DNA from: Deinococcus cellulosilyticus NBRC 106333 = KACC 11606
GTDB lineage: Bacteria > Deinococcota > Deinococci > Deinococcales > Deinococcaceae
DNA length: 64,000 nucleotides
Direction of reading: 5' to 3'
Assembly: GCF_007990775.1 (NCBI RefSeq)
Contig: NZ_BJXB01000008.1
Coordinates: 62,001-126,000, forward strand
Positions 8,238 to 18,479 of this stretch are shown piece by piece; the stretch's first letter is position 1; each line of letters begins with the position of its first letter. The translations under genes and the position numbers were made by a program. The notes beneath the pieces were generated by a model. The model saw only the letters and a list, made by a program, of their open reading frames with translations, had not been told where the DNA came from and made no database searches.

Positions 8238-8687
8238 ATGAACAAGCTTTATCTTGCACTTGGTTTTGTGGCTTTTGGTCTGGCCGCTTGCAACAACACC
8301 CCCACTGCTCCAGGGGTTCCCACTTACAACGCCAACCTGACTTCTGGCAAGGAAATTCCGGCTCCCACCGTCCCCAATGACTACAAAGGCGCGGGCAGCG
8401 TGAAAGCCACCTGGGATGGCAAGAAACTGACCGTCACCGGGAATTATGCCGCCCTGACTGGACCTGCCACCGCTGCACACATTCACGAAGGGCAGCCCGG
8501 CGTTGCAGGAGACCCTGTGTGTCCACTGAAAGTGACTGCAGACGCCACCGACAACAAAAAAGGCACCCTCTCCAACGATGGGGATTGTGCCCTGAATGAA
8601 GACAAGCTGCGTTTTGGCTTCTACTATGTGAACATCCACACTGCTGCCAACACCAGCGGTGAAATCCGTGGTCAACTGACCAAATAA
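8238..8687 (+). CDS. CHRD-domain lipoprotein, second copy
   Basis: 149 residues from ATG 8238 (GAGGAGA upstream at a normal distance; ATG 8232 is too close). Lipobox GLAAC. CHRD signature: GKEIPAP near the start, AAHIHEGQPGVAGDPVCPL in the middle (the classical HIHxG motif, which the first copy lacks) and YYVNIHTAANTSGEIRGQL at the end. Two further cysteines, in DPVCPL and DGDCAL, could form a disulfide. Ends 12 bp before a strong terminator. Confidence 0.88.
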   Translation: MNKLYLALGFVAFGLAACNNTPTAPGVPTYNANLTSGKEIPAPTVPNDYKGAGSVKATWDGKKLTVTGNYAALTGPATAAHIHEGQPGVAGDPVCPLKVTADATDNKKGTLSNDGDCALNEDKLRFGFYYVNIHTAANTSGEIRGQLTK

Positions 8688-8699
8688 CATCACCAAACA

Positions 8700-8735
8700 A
8701 AAACCCTCTGGAAAACCAGAGGGTTTTGATTTGCT
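8700..8735. terminator. Bidirectional terminator, CHRD operon / sdaAA
   Basis: AAAACCCTCTGG (8700-8711) and CCAGAGGGTTTT (8716-8727) make a perfect 12-bp stem with an AAAA loop; T-rich on both exits. It separates convergent genes. Confidence 0.9.
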
Positions 8736-9587
8736 TTATTTCGGGGACTTCTCCAGGTCCTTCAAGAAGCCCTGGGCAAAGGGGGTCTGGGCCAGTCCCC
8801 CCTCTGCAGTTTCCTTGAGCTGCAGGGGCATCATGCGTCCCACCTGGGCCATTGCCGTGATCACCTCGTCGGGTGGAATGAAGCTTTCGAGCTGCGCCAG
8901 AGCAAGCTGCGCACTGCTCACTGCATGCACCGCAAAAAAAGCATTTCTGGACACGCAGGGCACCTCGACATAACCTCCCACCGGGTCACAGACCAGACCG
9001 ATGGTGTTCATCAGGGCAAGGGCTGCAGCATGCACACAGGCTTTCGAAGTGCCTCCCAGAAGCTCGGTGACAGCCGCCGCCGCCATGGCGGCACTGGAGC
9101 CAATCTCGGCCTGACACCCTCCAGCGGAACCAGAGATGTACATCTGGCGGGAGATGGCCTTGCCGATGCCCGCAGCCAGCACGAGCGGCATCACCAGCTT
9201 TTCATCGTCCAGGCCGAGGTGGTCTGCAACCCCGATGAGTGCTCCAGGGATGGTGCCTGCACTGCCTGCAGTTGGAGCAGCCACAATGCGACCCATGCGG
9301 GCATTTTCTTCGTTGACGGCCATGGCATAGGCCTGAACCCGCTTCAGGAGGGGGGCATTCAGCAGGTCGGGGGCGTCCCACAGGCCCTTGGCATTCCAGC
9401 CCACCATTCCGGTGATGCTTTTCGCATCGGTCCTGAGGCCACGCTCAATGCTGTCTCGCATTTCACGGATGCGGTCCCGCATGACCTGCTTCACATCTTC
9501 AGGTTGCAGGCCATTCTCTTCACAGTCGGTGCACAGCACCCACTCACTTGCGGGGGATGGGGCTTTTAAGATGTCGTCCAGGGTCAT
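8736..9587 (-). CDS. sdaAA: L-serine dehydratase, alpha subunit (Fe-S dependent)
   Basis: 283 residues from ATG 9587 (GAGGAG upstream). Converts L-serine to pyruvate and ammonia using a [4Fe-4S] cluster together with the beta subunit. Visible family marks: CTDCEENG near the N terminus, APTAGSAGTIPGAL, GSAGGCQAEIGSSAAMAAAA, and CDPVGGYVEVPCVSRNA, which supply the cluster cysteines. Lies 8 bp after the beta-subunit gene in the same operon. The two-gene arrangement is the Bacillus-like type, not the fused E. coli SdaA. Confidence 0.95.
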   Translation of the reverse strand: MTLDDILKAPSPASEWVLCTDCEENGLQPEDVKQVMRDRIREMRDSIERGLRTDAKSITGMVGWNAKGLWDAPDLLNAPLLKRVQAYAMAVNEENARMGRIVAAPTAGSAGTIPGALIGVADHLGLDDEKLVMPLVLAAGIGKAISRQMYISGSAGGCQAEIGSSAAMAAAAVTELLGGTSKACVHAAALALMNTIGLVCDPVGGYVEVPCVSRNAFFAVHAVSSAQLALAQLESFIPPDEVITAMAQVGRMMPLQLKETAEGGLAQTPFAQGFLKDLEKSPK

Positions 9588-9595
9588 GCTTCTCC

Positions 9596-10261
9596 TCAGA
9601 GGCGTCTGAATCCCGGCAGCATGCGAATCCAGCTGATCTCGGGAATGTGGGCGATTTTTCGAATGGCGTAATCGGACAGGGCACTGTCCAGCACGATGCA
9701 CATCATGGCCGTTCCCCCGCGCTTTTCACGGGTGCAGGTCAGGCTTGCGATGTTCACCTCATCAATGGCGATCAGGCCCGTGACCCGGGAGATCATGCCG
9801 TAGGCGTCCTGGTATTTGAGGAGCAAGGTGGGCGAAAAACCATCAAAGGACACCCTGAAGCCATCCACTTCGATGACTTCAATGATGCCTCCCCCGGTGC
9901 TTGAGGCCATCACTTCGATGCTGGCCTGCCCACCTTGCAGGGTGATCTGGGCGGTGTTGGGATGCACGTTGCCCAGGTCCACATCCTGAAATTCAAAGTG
10001 CAGGCCTGCTTTTTCAGCTTCCTGGAAGGCCTGCGGGAGTCTGGGATCATGGGGTTCAAAACCCAGGATGCCAGCGATCAGGGCCAGATGGGTGCCGTGT
10101 CCCTTGCCGGTCTTGGCAAAACTGGCGTGCAGGCCAATCTGGGCTTTTTCGGGGGTGTGACCCAGCAACTGTCTGGCCGCCAGGCCGATGCGACATGCAC
10201 CTGCCGTGTGGCTGCTGCTCGGGCCAATCATCACGGGACCAATCATATCCAGCAAACTCAT
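9596..10261 (-). CDS. sdaAB: L-serine dehydratase, beta subunit
   Basis: 221 residues from ATG 10261; the SD AGGAG is 13 nt away, which is long, but no better start exists. The N-terminal SLLDMIGPVMIGPSSSHTAGACRIG is diagnostic for the SdaAB domain, and the C-terminal part (GGTAMMCIVLD, ISRVTGLIAIDEVNIASL) is an ACT-type regulatory domain. First gene of sdaAB-sdaAA. An operator-like GTATAC cluster lies just upstream. Confidence 0.95.
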   Translation of the reverse strand: MSLLDMIGPVMIGPSSSHTAGACRIGLAARQLLGHTPEKAQIGLHASFAKTGKGHGTHLALIAGILGFEPHDPRLPQAFQEAEKAGLHFEFQDVDLGNVHPNTAQITLQGGQASIEVMASSTGGGIIEVIEVDGFRVSFDGFSPTLLLKYQDAYGMISRVTGLIAIDEVNIASLTCTREKRGGTAMMCIVLDSALSDYAIRKIAHIPEISWIRMLPGFRRL

Positions 10262-10279
10262 ATAGACAATTGTACTCCT

Positions 10280-10302
10280 TTGTATACCGTATACAAGTAT
10301 AC
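10280..10302. promoter_or_regulatory. GTATAC operator cluster in front of sdaAB
   Basis: TTGTATACCGTATACAA (10280-10296) is a perfect 17-bp odd palindrome, and a third GTATAC follows at 10297-10302, so three hexamers start at 10282, 10289 and 10297. It lies between the divergent sdaAB and esterase genes and close to the sdaAB SD. The shape suits a dimeric GntR-type repressor, but the regulator is not encoded nearby; that part is inference. Confidence 0.6.
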
Positions 10303-10381
10303 GATTATTGACCTTCATGAATCTTGAACCGGGTCAAAACCATCACAGCATTCAAAAACCCTGCTGCTTACACTGAAAACC

Positions 10382-11233
10382 ATGCGTCGCAAGCTTCTTC
10401 TTTCACTCTTCATGGTTTTTTTATGCTCAGGAGCCCAGGCCCAGACCTCCAGCCAGATGCTGATTGACACCATCAACACCTTCACCGTGGTGCGGGACCT
10501 GAAGGTGCACAAAGACCTCGCTTACGGAGAGCACGGCAGACAGAAACTGGACCTCTATCTTCCAAAACAGAAAGGCACCCATCCCGTCCTGATCTTCGTG
10601 CATGGAGGCACCTGGCAGAAATACAAAAAAGACGATTTCAAGTTTATTGGTGAATCCTTTGCCAGGGCAGGTTATGTGACGGCGATCATCAACTACCGTC
10701 TGTACCCCGAAGTGCAGTATCCGGCCTTTGTGCAGGACACTGTGAAAGCCTTTCGCTGGATCAAAGACCATGTGGCAGCATACTCGGGCGACCCGAACCG
10801 GATCTTTGTGATGGGCCACTCCGCAGGAGGCTACAACGCTGTGATGTCCATTGTGGGATCTGATTTCCTGGCTGCAGAGGGTCTGAAAGCCAGTGATTTC
10901 AAAGGGGTGATCGGCATTGCAGGCCTTTATGACATTCCGCCACTGGACGGCATCTTTGCTGAAAACGTGATCCGCAGGGAAGTCATGCCCGTGTACCGGG
11001 TCAACGGTCCCCTTCCAGCCTTCCTGCTGCTCAGTGCAGGAAACGACGATCTGGTGATGCCCGAAAATGCCCTCAAACTGGCAAAAGCCCTGCAGGGCAA
11101 CGGAACACCTGTGGAAACCTTCACCGTTCCAAACCTGGGGCACACCGACATCCTGGCCACCCTGGTGCGCAGGATATCTGGAAACTTTCCTGTTCGGGAC
11201 ATGATTTTGAAGTTCATGCAGAAGCAACTTTGA
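10382..11233 (+). CDS. Secreted alpha/beta-hydrolase (esterase, BD-FAE-like), copy 1
   Basis: 283 residues with a signal peptide ending GAQAQ (about 21). Oxyanion motif FVHGGTW (73-79), nucleophile elbow GHSAGG with Ser147, acid in AGNDDLVMP and His in LGHTD. This is the esterase/lipase group of alpha/beta hydrolases that includes secreted feruloyl-type and arylformamidase-like enzymes; the substrate is not evident. TACACT lies 7 nt before the ATG, a leaderless layout. A paralogue follows 111 bp downstream. Confidence 0.87.
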   Translation: MRRKLLLSLFMVFLCSGAQAQTSSQMLIDTINTFTVVRDLKVHKDLAYGEHGRQKLDLYLPKQKGTHPVLIFVHGGTWQKYKKDDFKFIGESFARAGYVTAIINYRLYPEVQYPAFVQDTVKAFRWIKDHVAAYSGDPNRIFVMGHSAGGYNAVMSIVGSDFLAAEGLKASDFKGVIGIAGLYDIPPLDGIFAENVIRREVMPVYRVNGPLPAFLLLSAGNDDLVMPENALKLAKALQGNGTPVETFTVPNLGHTDILATLVRRISGNFPVRDMILKFMQKQL

Positions 11234-11236
11234 GGG

Positions 11237-11268
11237 GCAGAAAGCAGAAGGCAGAAAGCAGAAGGCAG
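11237..11268. repeat. GCAGAAR heptamer repeat, 4.5 units
   Basis: GCAGAAA, GCAGAAG, GCAGAAA, GCAGAAG and a partial GCAG immediately after the esterase stop codon. The alternating A/G last base suggests doubling of a 14-bp block. Confidence 0.8.
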
Positions 11269-11344
11269 GTTCGCAACGCCACACTTTTAGACTCGGTTAA
11301 ATACTGCACAAAAAACCCGATCCAAAAGCTGTAAACTGCCTTTT

Positions 11345-12205
11345 ATGTCATCAAGAATGCTGCTGGCCCTGGCCCTTCTCACCCTTCCTCTGGTGGCCCA
11401 GGCCCAGACCCACAGTGGAAACCTCAACCTCCTCAACACCTTTACCGTGACCCGTGACCTGAAGTTCCACCAGGACATCCCTTACGGCCCAGAAGCCCGC
11501 CAGAAACTCAACATCTACCTGCCCAGACAGAAAGGGACACATCCTGTGGTTGTCTTCGTGCACGGAGGCTCCTGGAAAAGCTATGGCAAAGATGACTTCG
11601 AGTTTGTCGGAGAATCCTTTGCCCGGGCAGGATACGTGACCGTCCTGATCAATTACCGTCTGGTGCCCAGTGTCTCCTACCCTGCCTTTGTGCAGGACAC
11701 CGTAAAGGCCCTGAAATGGACCCGTGAGCACATCAAGGACTACGCTGGAGATCCCGAAAACATCTTTGCTATGGGCCACTCTGCAGGGGCATACAATGTG
11801 GCAGAAGCCCTGGTGAACACCTCTCTTCTGGAAGCAGAAGGCCTGAAGGCCACAGACTTCCGGGGTGTGATTGGTCTTGCTGGACCTTATGATTTTGACC
11901 CCAAATACACTCCAGGGGTCTTTGGCACTTACCTGCAAGAACAGGTGATGCCTGCAAACCACGTCAAAGGGGACCTTCCTCCATTCCTGATCCTGGCAGC
12001 AGACCGGGACGAGCTGGTCGGGCCTGAAAACGGCTTCAATATGGTCCGTGCCCTGCAGAGAAATGGCACCCCTGTGGAGTCGGTCACCTTCCCCAACATC
12101 AACCACGGTGAGATTGTGGGAGCATTGATGCGGCGACTCTCCGGGTTTTTTCCACCTGTCAGGGAGACGGTTCTGGACTTCATGCAGAGGAATCTGAAAA
12201 AGTGA
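11345..12205 (+). CDS. Secreted alpha/beta-hydrolase (esterase, BD-FAE-like), copy 2
   Basis: 286 residues, signal peptide ending VAQAQ. Same motifs as copy 1 (FVHGGSW, GHSAGAY, AADRDELVGPEN, INHGE) and clearly homologous along its whole length, so a tandem duplicate. The elbow reads GHSAGA rather than GHSAGG, and the last histidine sits in NHGE rather than GHTD, which suggests the pair have diverged in substrate. TAAACT 7 nt before ATG 11345 gives each copy its own leaderless-type promoter. Closed by a strong terminator. Confidence 0.87.
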   Translation: MSSRMLLALALLTLPLVAQAQTHSGNLNLLNTFTVTRDLKFHQDIPYGPEARQKLNIYLPRQKGTHPVVVFVHGGSWKSYGKDDFEFVGESFARAGYVTVLINYRLVPSVSYPAFVQDTVKALKWTREHIKDYAGDPENIFAMGHSAGAYNVAEALVNTSLLEAEGLKATDFRGVIGLAGPYDFDPKYTPGVFGTYLQEQVMPANHVKGDLPPFLILAADRDELVGPENGFNMVRALQRNGTPVESVTFPNINHGEIVGALMRRLSGFFPPVRETVLDFMQRNLKK

Positions 12206-12217
12206 AAGCCTTAAACA

Positions 12218-12241
12218 AAAACACCCCTTGCGGGGTGTTTT
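12218..12241 (+). terminator. Terminator after esterase copy 2
   Basis: AAAACACCCC / GGGGTGTTTT 10-bp stem with loop TTGC; the last T run belongs to the stem and works in both directions. Confidence 0.85.
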
Positions 12242-12284
12242 CCAATCATGTGTTCATCTGGCAAGTTCAATCGGGGTTGACCAC

Positions 12285-12656
12285 TTATTGCTGCTCCACT
12301 TTCTCGTACTTCACATCCTGCATTTCCTGATCTTTTTTGAGTTTGTAGGGGTTCAGCAGGGCAATCACCCCGGCCATGATGATGAAGAGTGGCCACACCC
12401 GGCCCCAGTCCAGATCAAAGATGAAGATGCTGCCCACCAGAACCAGGGGCAGTCCCTGGGCCACTTTGGCTCCCACTCCGGGGGTGTAACCAACACTTTT
12501 GTATTCTTCGTATGCGCGGAACCACTGGTATGCACCAGGAATCAGAATGAAAAGCGCCCACCAGTGATCAAAGCGCAGTCCCAGACCAAAGATCAAAAAG
12601 AACAGGACGCCAATGCCAATCAATTTCCATGCTTCTTGTTGTTTGCGGGTTTCCAT
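12285..12656 (-). CDS. Small membrane protein with a LiaI/LiaF-like transmembrane region
   Basis: 123 residues, about four hydrophobic segments: LIGIGVLFFLIFGLGL, WWALFILIPGAYQWF, GLPLVLVGSIFIFDL and VWPLFIIMAGVIAL. The repeated 'large-hydrophobic, D-W, WPL-F-I-I' pattern resembles the LiaI-LiaF-like membrane domain (DUF5668 group). Charged cytoplasmic tail. GAGGTGAGG precedes the ATG. Function unknown. Confidence 0.7.
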   Translation of the reverse strand: METRKQQEAWKLIGIGVLFFLIFGLGLRFDHWWALFILIPGAYQWFRAYEEYKSVGYTPGVGAKVAQGLPLVLVGSIFIFDLDWGRVWPLFIIMAGVIALLNPYKLKKDQEMQDVKYEKVEQQ

Positions 12657-12736
12657 GACCTCACCTCTTCCTCAACAGTACTTCTGACTGAATGTTTCAG
12701 GTACCCTCAGAAGTCACTGCTCTGATATGACATACG

Positions 12737-13561
12737 TCATGCACCGGGAAGAGGTTGCCTGCCATCAATGTCTGCATACCCGTGGTCCAGAGCGATTTGC
12801 AGCACATCGAGCGATTTTCCACTGAAATTGAGCTTTTCGGGATTTCGGTAGAGGGCAGAAACCGCCATTCCCACGTACTCCGGGCTGTGGGAGTTGCTGA
12901 GGTCAAAGAAATTGGACTTGATGACGGACTCTGTACGAACCAGCCCAGGATGCAAGGCCACCACCGAGAGCCCATGGGGTTTCAATTCATGCGCCATGCA
13001 CCTGGTCATGTGGTCACTGGCGGCTTTGGCTGCCCCATAGGCCACCCCCATGTCCACCTTGTGGGAAGCAATAAAGGAGATGTTGGCAATCAGGCCTGCC
13101 TGAGTCTTCAGCATCAGGGGGATGGCCAGACTGGTGGTGACGTACTGCACCCGCACACCTGCATCAAACATGCGGTCCCAGCGGCTCAGGGGAGCGGTCC
13201 AGAAACCCTGCTCCTCCCAGAAACGGGTGCCATCCCAGTAGTGCTCGTATCCTCCCCAGGCATTGTTCACCAGGATGTCCAGTCTCCCCTGCTCCTGCTC
13301 GATGCGCTGGATCACCGCCCGGGTCTGGTCGTCGTCTGTGTGGTCGCACTGGTGAAAGAACCCGGTGCCCCCCAGGGCTTCAATGTCCTGCTGGGTGCGC
13401 ATCAGGCTTCCAGGCAGATCCACACTGGCCTCTCCTTCATTTAAGGTGCGTCCTGTGAAATAGACCACTGCTCCCTGCTGTGCCAGTGCCAGCGCCACTC
13501 CTTTCCCCACACCCCGAGAAGCTCCAGTCACCAGTGCCACTTTCCCTGTCAGTTCGCCCAT
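12737..13561 (-). CDS. Short-chain dehydrogenase/reductase
   Basis: 274 residues from ATG 13561 (GGAGG six nt upstream; ATG 13567 touches the SD). Rossmann motif TGASRGVG with NAD(P) binding, structural NNAW, catalytic Ser in ISFIAS and YGAAK (Tyr-x3-Lys). The FTGRTLNEG after strand 2 favours NADP(H). The closest overall pattern is the DHRS1-like SDR group. Substrate unknown. Stands alone upstream of the parS-like site. Confidence 0.88.
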   Translation of the reverse strand: MGELTGKVALVTGASRGVGKGVALALAQQGAVVYFTGRTLNEGEASVDLPGSLMRTQQDIEALGGTGFFHQCDHTDDDQTRAVIQRIEQEQGRLDILVNNAWGGYEHYWDGTRFWEEQGFWTAPLSRWDRMFDAGVRVQYVTTSLAIPLMLKTQAGLIANISFIASHKVDMGVAYGAAKAASDHMTRCMAHELKPHGLSVVALHPGLVRTESVIKSNFFDLSNSHSPEYVGMAVSALYRNPEKLNFSGKSLDVLQIALDHGYADIDGRQPLPGA

Positions 13562-13602
13562 GTGCATCCTCCAGATTTTGTTCTGTGCTTAATCAGGGTA
13601 GG

Positions 13603-13618
13603 TGTTTCACGTGAAAAA
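13603..13618. promoter_or_regulatory. parS-like ParB-binding site
   Basis: TGTTTCACGTGAAAAA matches the bacterial parS consensus TGTTTCACGTGAAACA at 15 of 16 positions, including the whole TTTCACGTGAAA palindrome. ParB/Spo0J binds such sites for chromosome segregation. They are usually near the replication origin; here gyrB is adjacent, which fits, but no parA or parB gene is in the window. Confidence 0.8.
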
Positions 13619-13642
13619 CAAAATAGCAGGGATGGCTTAATG

Positions 13643-13673
13643 CAAAAACCCCCTCCAGAACCTCAGAGGGGGT
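13643..13673 (-). terminator. gyrB terminator
   Basis: ACCCCCTC and GAGGGGGT pair with a 10-nt loop; on the minus strand the stem is followed by TTTTTGC. Confidence 0.85.
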
Positions 13674-13712
13674 GTAGGGGCAGACCGTCGGTTCGCCCTG
13701 AAGGTCAGGAAT

Positions 13713-15656
<1,944 letters not shown>

Positions 15657-15711
15657 TGTGCTCCTTTTTGTCGGGTTTGAAGAAGGGTGCAACTTCATCC
15701 CTAGCCTTACC

Positions 15712-15740
15712 AGTATATCAGGTAAAACGTAACTTGGCAA
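15712..15740 (-). promoter_or_regulatory. gyrB promoter
   Basis: On the minus strand TTGCCA (15740-15735), a 17-nt spacer and TATACT (15717-15712). Predicted start near 15705 leaves a leader of about 50 nt with an SD. Confidence 0.75.
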
Positions 15741-15925
15741 ATTTTTTTCTGTTATTAGCGTAATAAACCGGGTCAATTTCACGGCGACTCCGGTGAGAAA
15801 AATGATGTTCCAGAAAATAAAAACTGAATTACCTCTCAGGGAACAACATGGCTGGAGACCCCCTCACCATCCAACCCACAGATTATGCTCACAGCGAATT
15901 TCCCGAACCTGCAACTCCAGAACCA

Positions 15926-15947
15926 GGGCAGGGCTGCAGCCCTGCCC
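15926..15947. repeat. Perfect 22-bp palindrome
   Basis: GGGCAGGGC-TGCA-GCCCTGCCC, centred on CTGCAG, 2 bp beyond the end of the 271-residue membrane protein gene. It could act as a transcript-ending hairpin but has no U-tract on either strand. The rest of 15657-15948 holds only the gyrB promoter and leader. Confidence 0.7.
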
Positions 15948-15948
15948 A

Positions 15949-16764
15949 TCACACCGTTTCAACTGGCTGCTTTTTTGTATTCCCAGAAATGACTTTCCAG
16001 CGTTCCAGACACTCCATCAGCAACTGAGGGGCCATGAACATGCAGAGCCACACCCCAAAAAGCCACCACATCAGGGTTGATCCAGCCAGATGGGTCCCCA
16101 GGGCAGCCAGAAAAGGACCGTCGATCAGGGTGTACCACCAGAGTCCGGTCAGCACCCCGAGCCCCAAATAGAGCAGCCTTGCAGCTTGCAATTGAACCGG
16201 GAAGTTCAGACCCAGCCAGAACAAGGCAGCCCAGGCACTCCAAAGGCGAGGATCACGATGTTCAGGCCATGGATGACCCAGCAGCACACCTCCTGCCAGC
16301 ACCAGACCCATGGAGAGCCACCATGCAGCAGAGCCCCTGTTCCTGGCCCTTACAGCGTGCCACAGACCCACACCTGCCACCACCGCCACCATCGGCCAGC
16401 TTTTGTTCCATTGAAGCAAAAGAAACCACATCAGCGGCCAGCAAGCAGCCTTTACAAACAGATCGGCAGTCACCCGGGGCAGGAGCAGACTTCTCAAAAA
16501 CCATCCCAGCAAAGCACCATAAAAGAGCACATTTCCCAGAAAAGGCCAGATGTATAACCGCCTTTCCTCAGAGGTCATGAACGCTTCCTGAATGTACAGC
16601 AGAGGAAAACCCCATTGCTCGGTGGGCTTCATGCATTCAGGCAAGCAGTCCATTCCCTCAGGTGCAGTGCCATGAAAGTAATGCACCTGCAAAGAGAGAA
16701 CCGCCAGAACCACAGCCCAGTAGAGCACAAAAAGCCACCTGAGCATCCTCTTGATCATGATCAC
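15949..16764 (-). CDS. Polytopic membrane protein of unknown function
   Basis: 271 residues, unusually tryptophan-rich, with about seven or eight hydrophobic segments after a short basic N terminus. Two cysteines in the first periplasmic loop (MDCLPECMKP) could bind metal or form a disulfide. I do not recognise the family. Its start overlaps the end of the upstream 122-residue gene by 4 bp, so the two form an operon. Confidence 0.72.
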   Translation of the reverse strand: MIMIKRMLRWLFVLYWAVVLAVLSLQVHYFHGTAPEGMDCLPECMKPTEQWGFPLLYIQEAFMTSEERRLYIWPFLGNVLFYGALLGWFLRSLLLPRVTADLFVKAACWPLMWFLLLQWNKSWPMVAVVAGVGLWHAVRARNRGSAAWWLSMGLVLAGGVLLGHPWPEHRDPRLWSAWAALFWLGLNFPVQLQAARLLYLGLGVLTGLWWYTLIDGPFLAALGTHLAGSTLMWWLFGVWLCMFMAPQLLMECLERWKVISGNTKKQPVETV

Positions 16765-17129
16765 CGCATGCGGTCGCGCACTTCCGCCAGGGTTTCTTCA
16801 AAAGCATCCAGAAAGGCATCTTCCAGCACATGGTCCCGCACGAGATCAATGTCATCGGTGGCAAGCAGTTTGGTCCAGCGCACCCGTGCCCCATACGCCC
16901 GGTAAACGTTGCCTTTGGCAGCAATGTAACGGGCCGCAAACTCCACAGCCTCTTTTGGATCTCTGGTGGGTGCGATGGTCATGTCGTTGCGCAGGCCCCC
17001 GTCATCGTTGACCAGAGAGCAGGTCACCTCGATGCGCTGTCCTCTGAGGTTCAGGAAGACCTGGTCCACCCGCCACATGCTGGTGGCGCGAATGGGCCTC
17101 ACTTCCTGCCTGTACTTGCGTCTTGACAT
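16761..17129 (-). CDS. Hypothetical cytoplasmic protein
   Basis: 122 residues, no membrane segment. Basic start (MSRRKYRQEVRPIRATSMWRV), then a mixed alpha/beta part and an acidic helix at the end (LEDAFLDAFEETLAEVRDRM). Family not recognised. First gene of the pair with the membrane protein; it starts 17 nt after the T-run of the butyrate kinase terminator, with GGGTG as a possible SD. Confidence 0.7.
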   Translation of the reverse strand: MSRRKYRQEVRPIRATSMWRVDQVFLNLRGQRIEVTCSLVNDDGGLRNDMTIAPTRDPKEAVEFAARYIAAKGNVYRAYGARVRWTKLLATDDIDLVRDHVLEDAFLDAFEETLAEVRDRMR

Positions 17130-17139
17130 CTTTCACCCA

Positions 17140-17166
17140 GAAAAAAGCGAGGAGGGTGTCCTCGCT
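17140..17166 (-). terminator. Butyrate kinase terminator
   Basis: AGCGAGGA / TCCTCGCT 8-bp stem with a 5-nt loop; on the minus strand followed by six T. Confidence 0.9.
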
Positions 17167-17201
17167 GATCGTTTCACTTTAACAGATGAAGCACCCTGCA
17201 A

Positions 17202-18269
17202 TTAGGGCTTCACCCACTCTCTGGGCTGCTCGTGTCCCACAAGCACCCGGCCCACCCCTTCTGCAAGGGCTTCAAGTTCAAGTTCTCCAGGGATGACCAC
17301 CACAGGGGCAATCCAGGAGAGTTTCTCCTCAATCATGTCCACGAGGGAAAACCAGCGGGCAATTCCACCGGTGATGGCAATGGCATCCGGGCGGCCTGCC
17401 ACCACGCTGTAAGACCCGATGTATTTGGCGACCTGATACACGAAAGCCTTCACAGCCAGTTTGACCTGCGGCTCGTCCTGGCGCTGTTCCAGCTCCTTCA
17501 GGTCCGCTGTTCCGGTCAGGCCCTTGAAACCAGACTCGAACAGCAGCATCTGCTCAACACGGGCACGGGGATACTGGTAAGCCAGATCCAGCAATTTGCT
17601 TAAAGGCAGCATGCCTGTGCCGCTGGGAGTGAAAGGACCTTCTTCCAGATGGGCTCCGGTGGTGTCAATGGCCCGTCCCTTGCGGTAGGTGGTGATGCTG
17701 CTCTTGTTGCCCAGGTGGGCCACCACGATCACCGAATCGGTGAAGCGCTTCCCGACTTCGTAAGCCGTGCGGCGCGCCACTGCCTTGGCATTCAGAGCAT
17801 GAAACAGACTGGTGCGTTCTGCTCCAGGAAACCCACTGATGCGGGCTTCAGGGAGGAGTTCATCCACACTCATGGGGTCCACGACGTAGGCTTCAACGCC
17901 AAAAGCTTTTGCCACCTCTAGCGCCAGAGGCGCACCCAGGTTGGTGATGTGGTCTTTGTAGGGGGAGTGAATGGCAAAATCCGAAAGCTCCTGGGTCACC
18001 CGGTAGGTGCCTGCAGGAAGCGGCCCGAGAATGCCACCCCGGCCCACCACCGCCTCGGGTCTGGGCCACCCTTTGATGCCCTGCCAGATCTCCTGCCGGA
18101 TCAGGGGAAGCTTCTCGATGAAGGGAACAGGCAGATCCGGATGGGACACCTCGCGCTTCTCGAGTTCGACGCGGATGTTGCCAGGGAGACTCGGATTGTC
18201 ACTGGGCTGGATGTGCGCGAGGGCAAGTTTGGTACTGGCAGTGCCAGGGTTGATCACATAAGCAATCAT
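17202..18269 (-). CDS. buk: Butyrate kinase
   Basis: 355 residues from ATG 18269, where the family's opening MIAYVINPGTASTKLA begins and GGAG lies 6 nt upstream; ATG 18281 overlaps that SD. ASKHA-fold acid kinase making butyryl-phosphate (or branched-chain acyl-phosphate) and ADP. Motifs: NPGTASTK phosphate loop, GRGGILGPLPAGTY, DELLPEARISGFPG, VAHLGNKSSIT and TGGIARW. The usual partner, phosphotransbutyrylase (ptb), is not adjacent, so whether it runs toward butyrate or branched-chain acids is open. Confidence 0.93.
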   Translation of the reverse strand: MIAYVINPGTASTKLALAHIQPSDNPSLPGNIRVELEKREVSHPDLPVPFIEKLPLIRQEIWQGIKGWPRPEAVVGRGGILGPLPAGTYRVTQELSDFAIHSPYKDHITNLGAPLALEVAKAFGVEAYVVDPMSVDELLPEARISGFPGAERTSLFHALNAKAVARRTAYEVGKRFTDSVIVVAHLGNKSSITTYRKGRAIDTTGAHLEEGPFTPSGTGMLPLSKLLDLAYQYPRARVEQMLLFESGFKGLTGTADLKELEQRQDEPQVKLAVKAFVYQVAKYIGSYSVVAGRPDAIAITGGIARWFSLVDMIEEKLSWIAPVVVIPGELELEALAEGVGRVLVGHEQPREWVKP

Positions 18270-18351
18270 GCGTGGCTCCATGTGCCGCTAAGCATCTGCT
18301 TCACTCTAGCACTTTTGGGCACAAAAAGGAGGGGCTGAAATGGGAACAGAT

Positions 18352-18381
18352 GCCGAGGGCCGAGGGACGAGAGCCGAGGGC
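18352..18381 (+). repeat. GCCGAGG-type heptamer repeat, left arm of an inverted pair
   Basis: GCCGAGG, GCCGAGG, GACGAGA, GCCGAGG in register. The first 20 bases reappear exactly, in opposite orientation, at 18500-18519. Confidence 0.8.
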
Positions 18382-18479
18382 AAAAGCAGGAAAGCAAAGG
18401 CTCTGGCACGGAAAAACATTTACCATTCTTTCCTTTGAAACGCCTCGCATCCACATCCATCTGAAGCCAAAGCAAAAGC

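Noticed and set aside
15715..15735. Possible radiation/desiccation response motif (DdrO site) in the gyrB promoter
   Set aside because: TTACGT resembles a half site, but fewer than about nine of 17 positions fit and the second half is missing.
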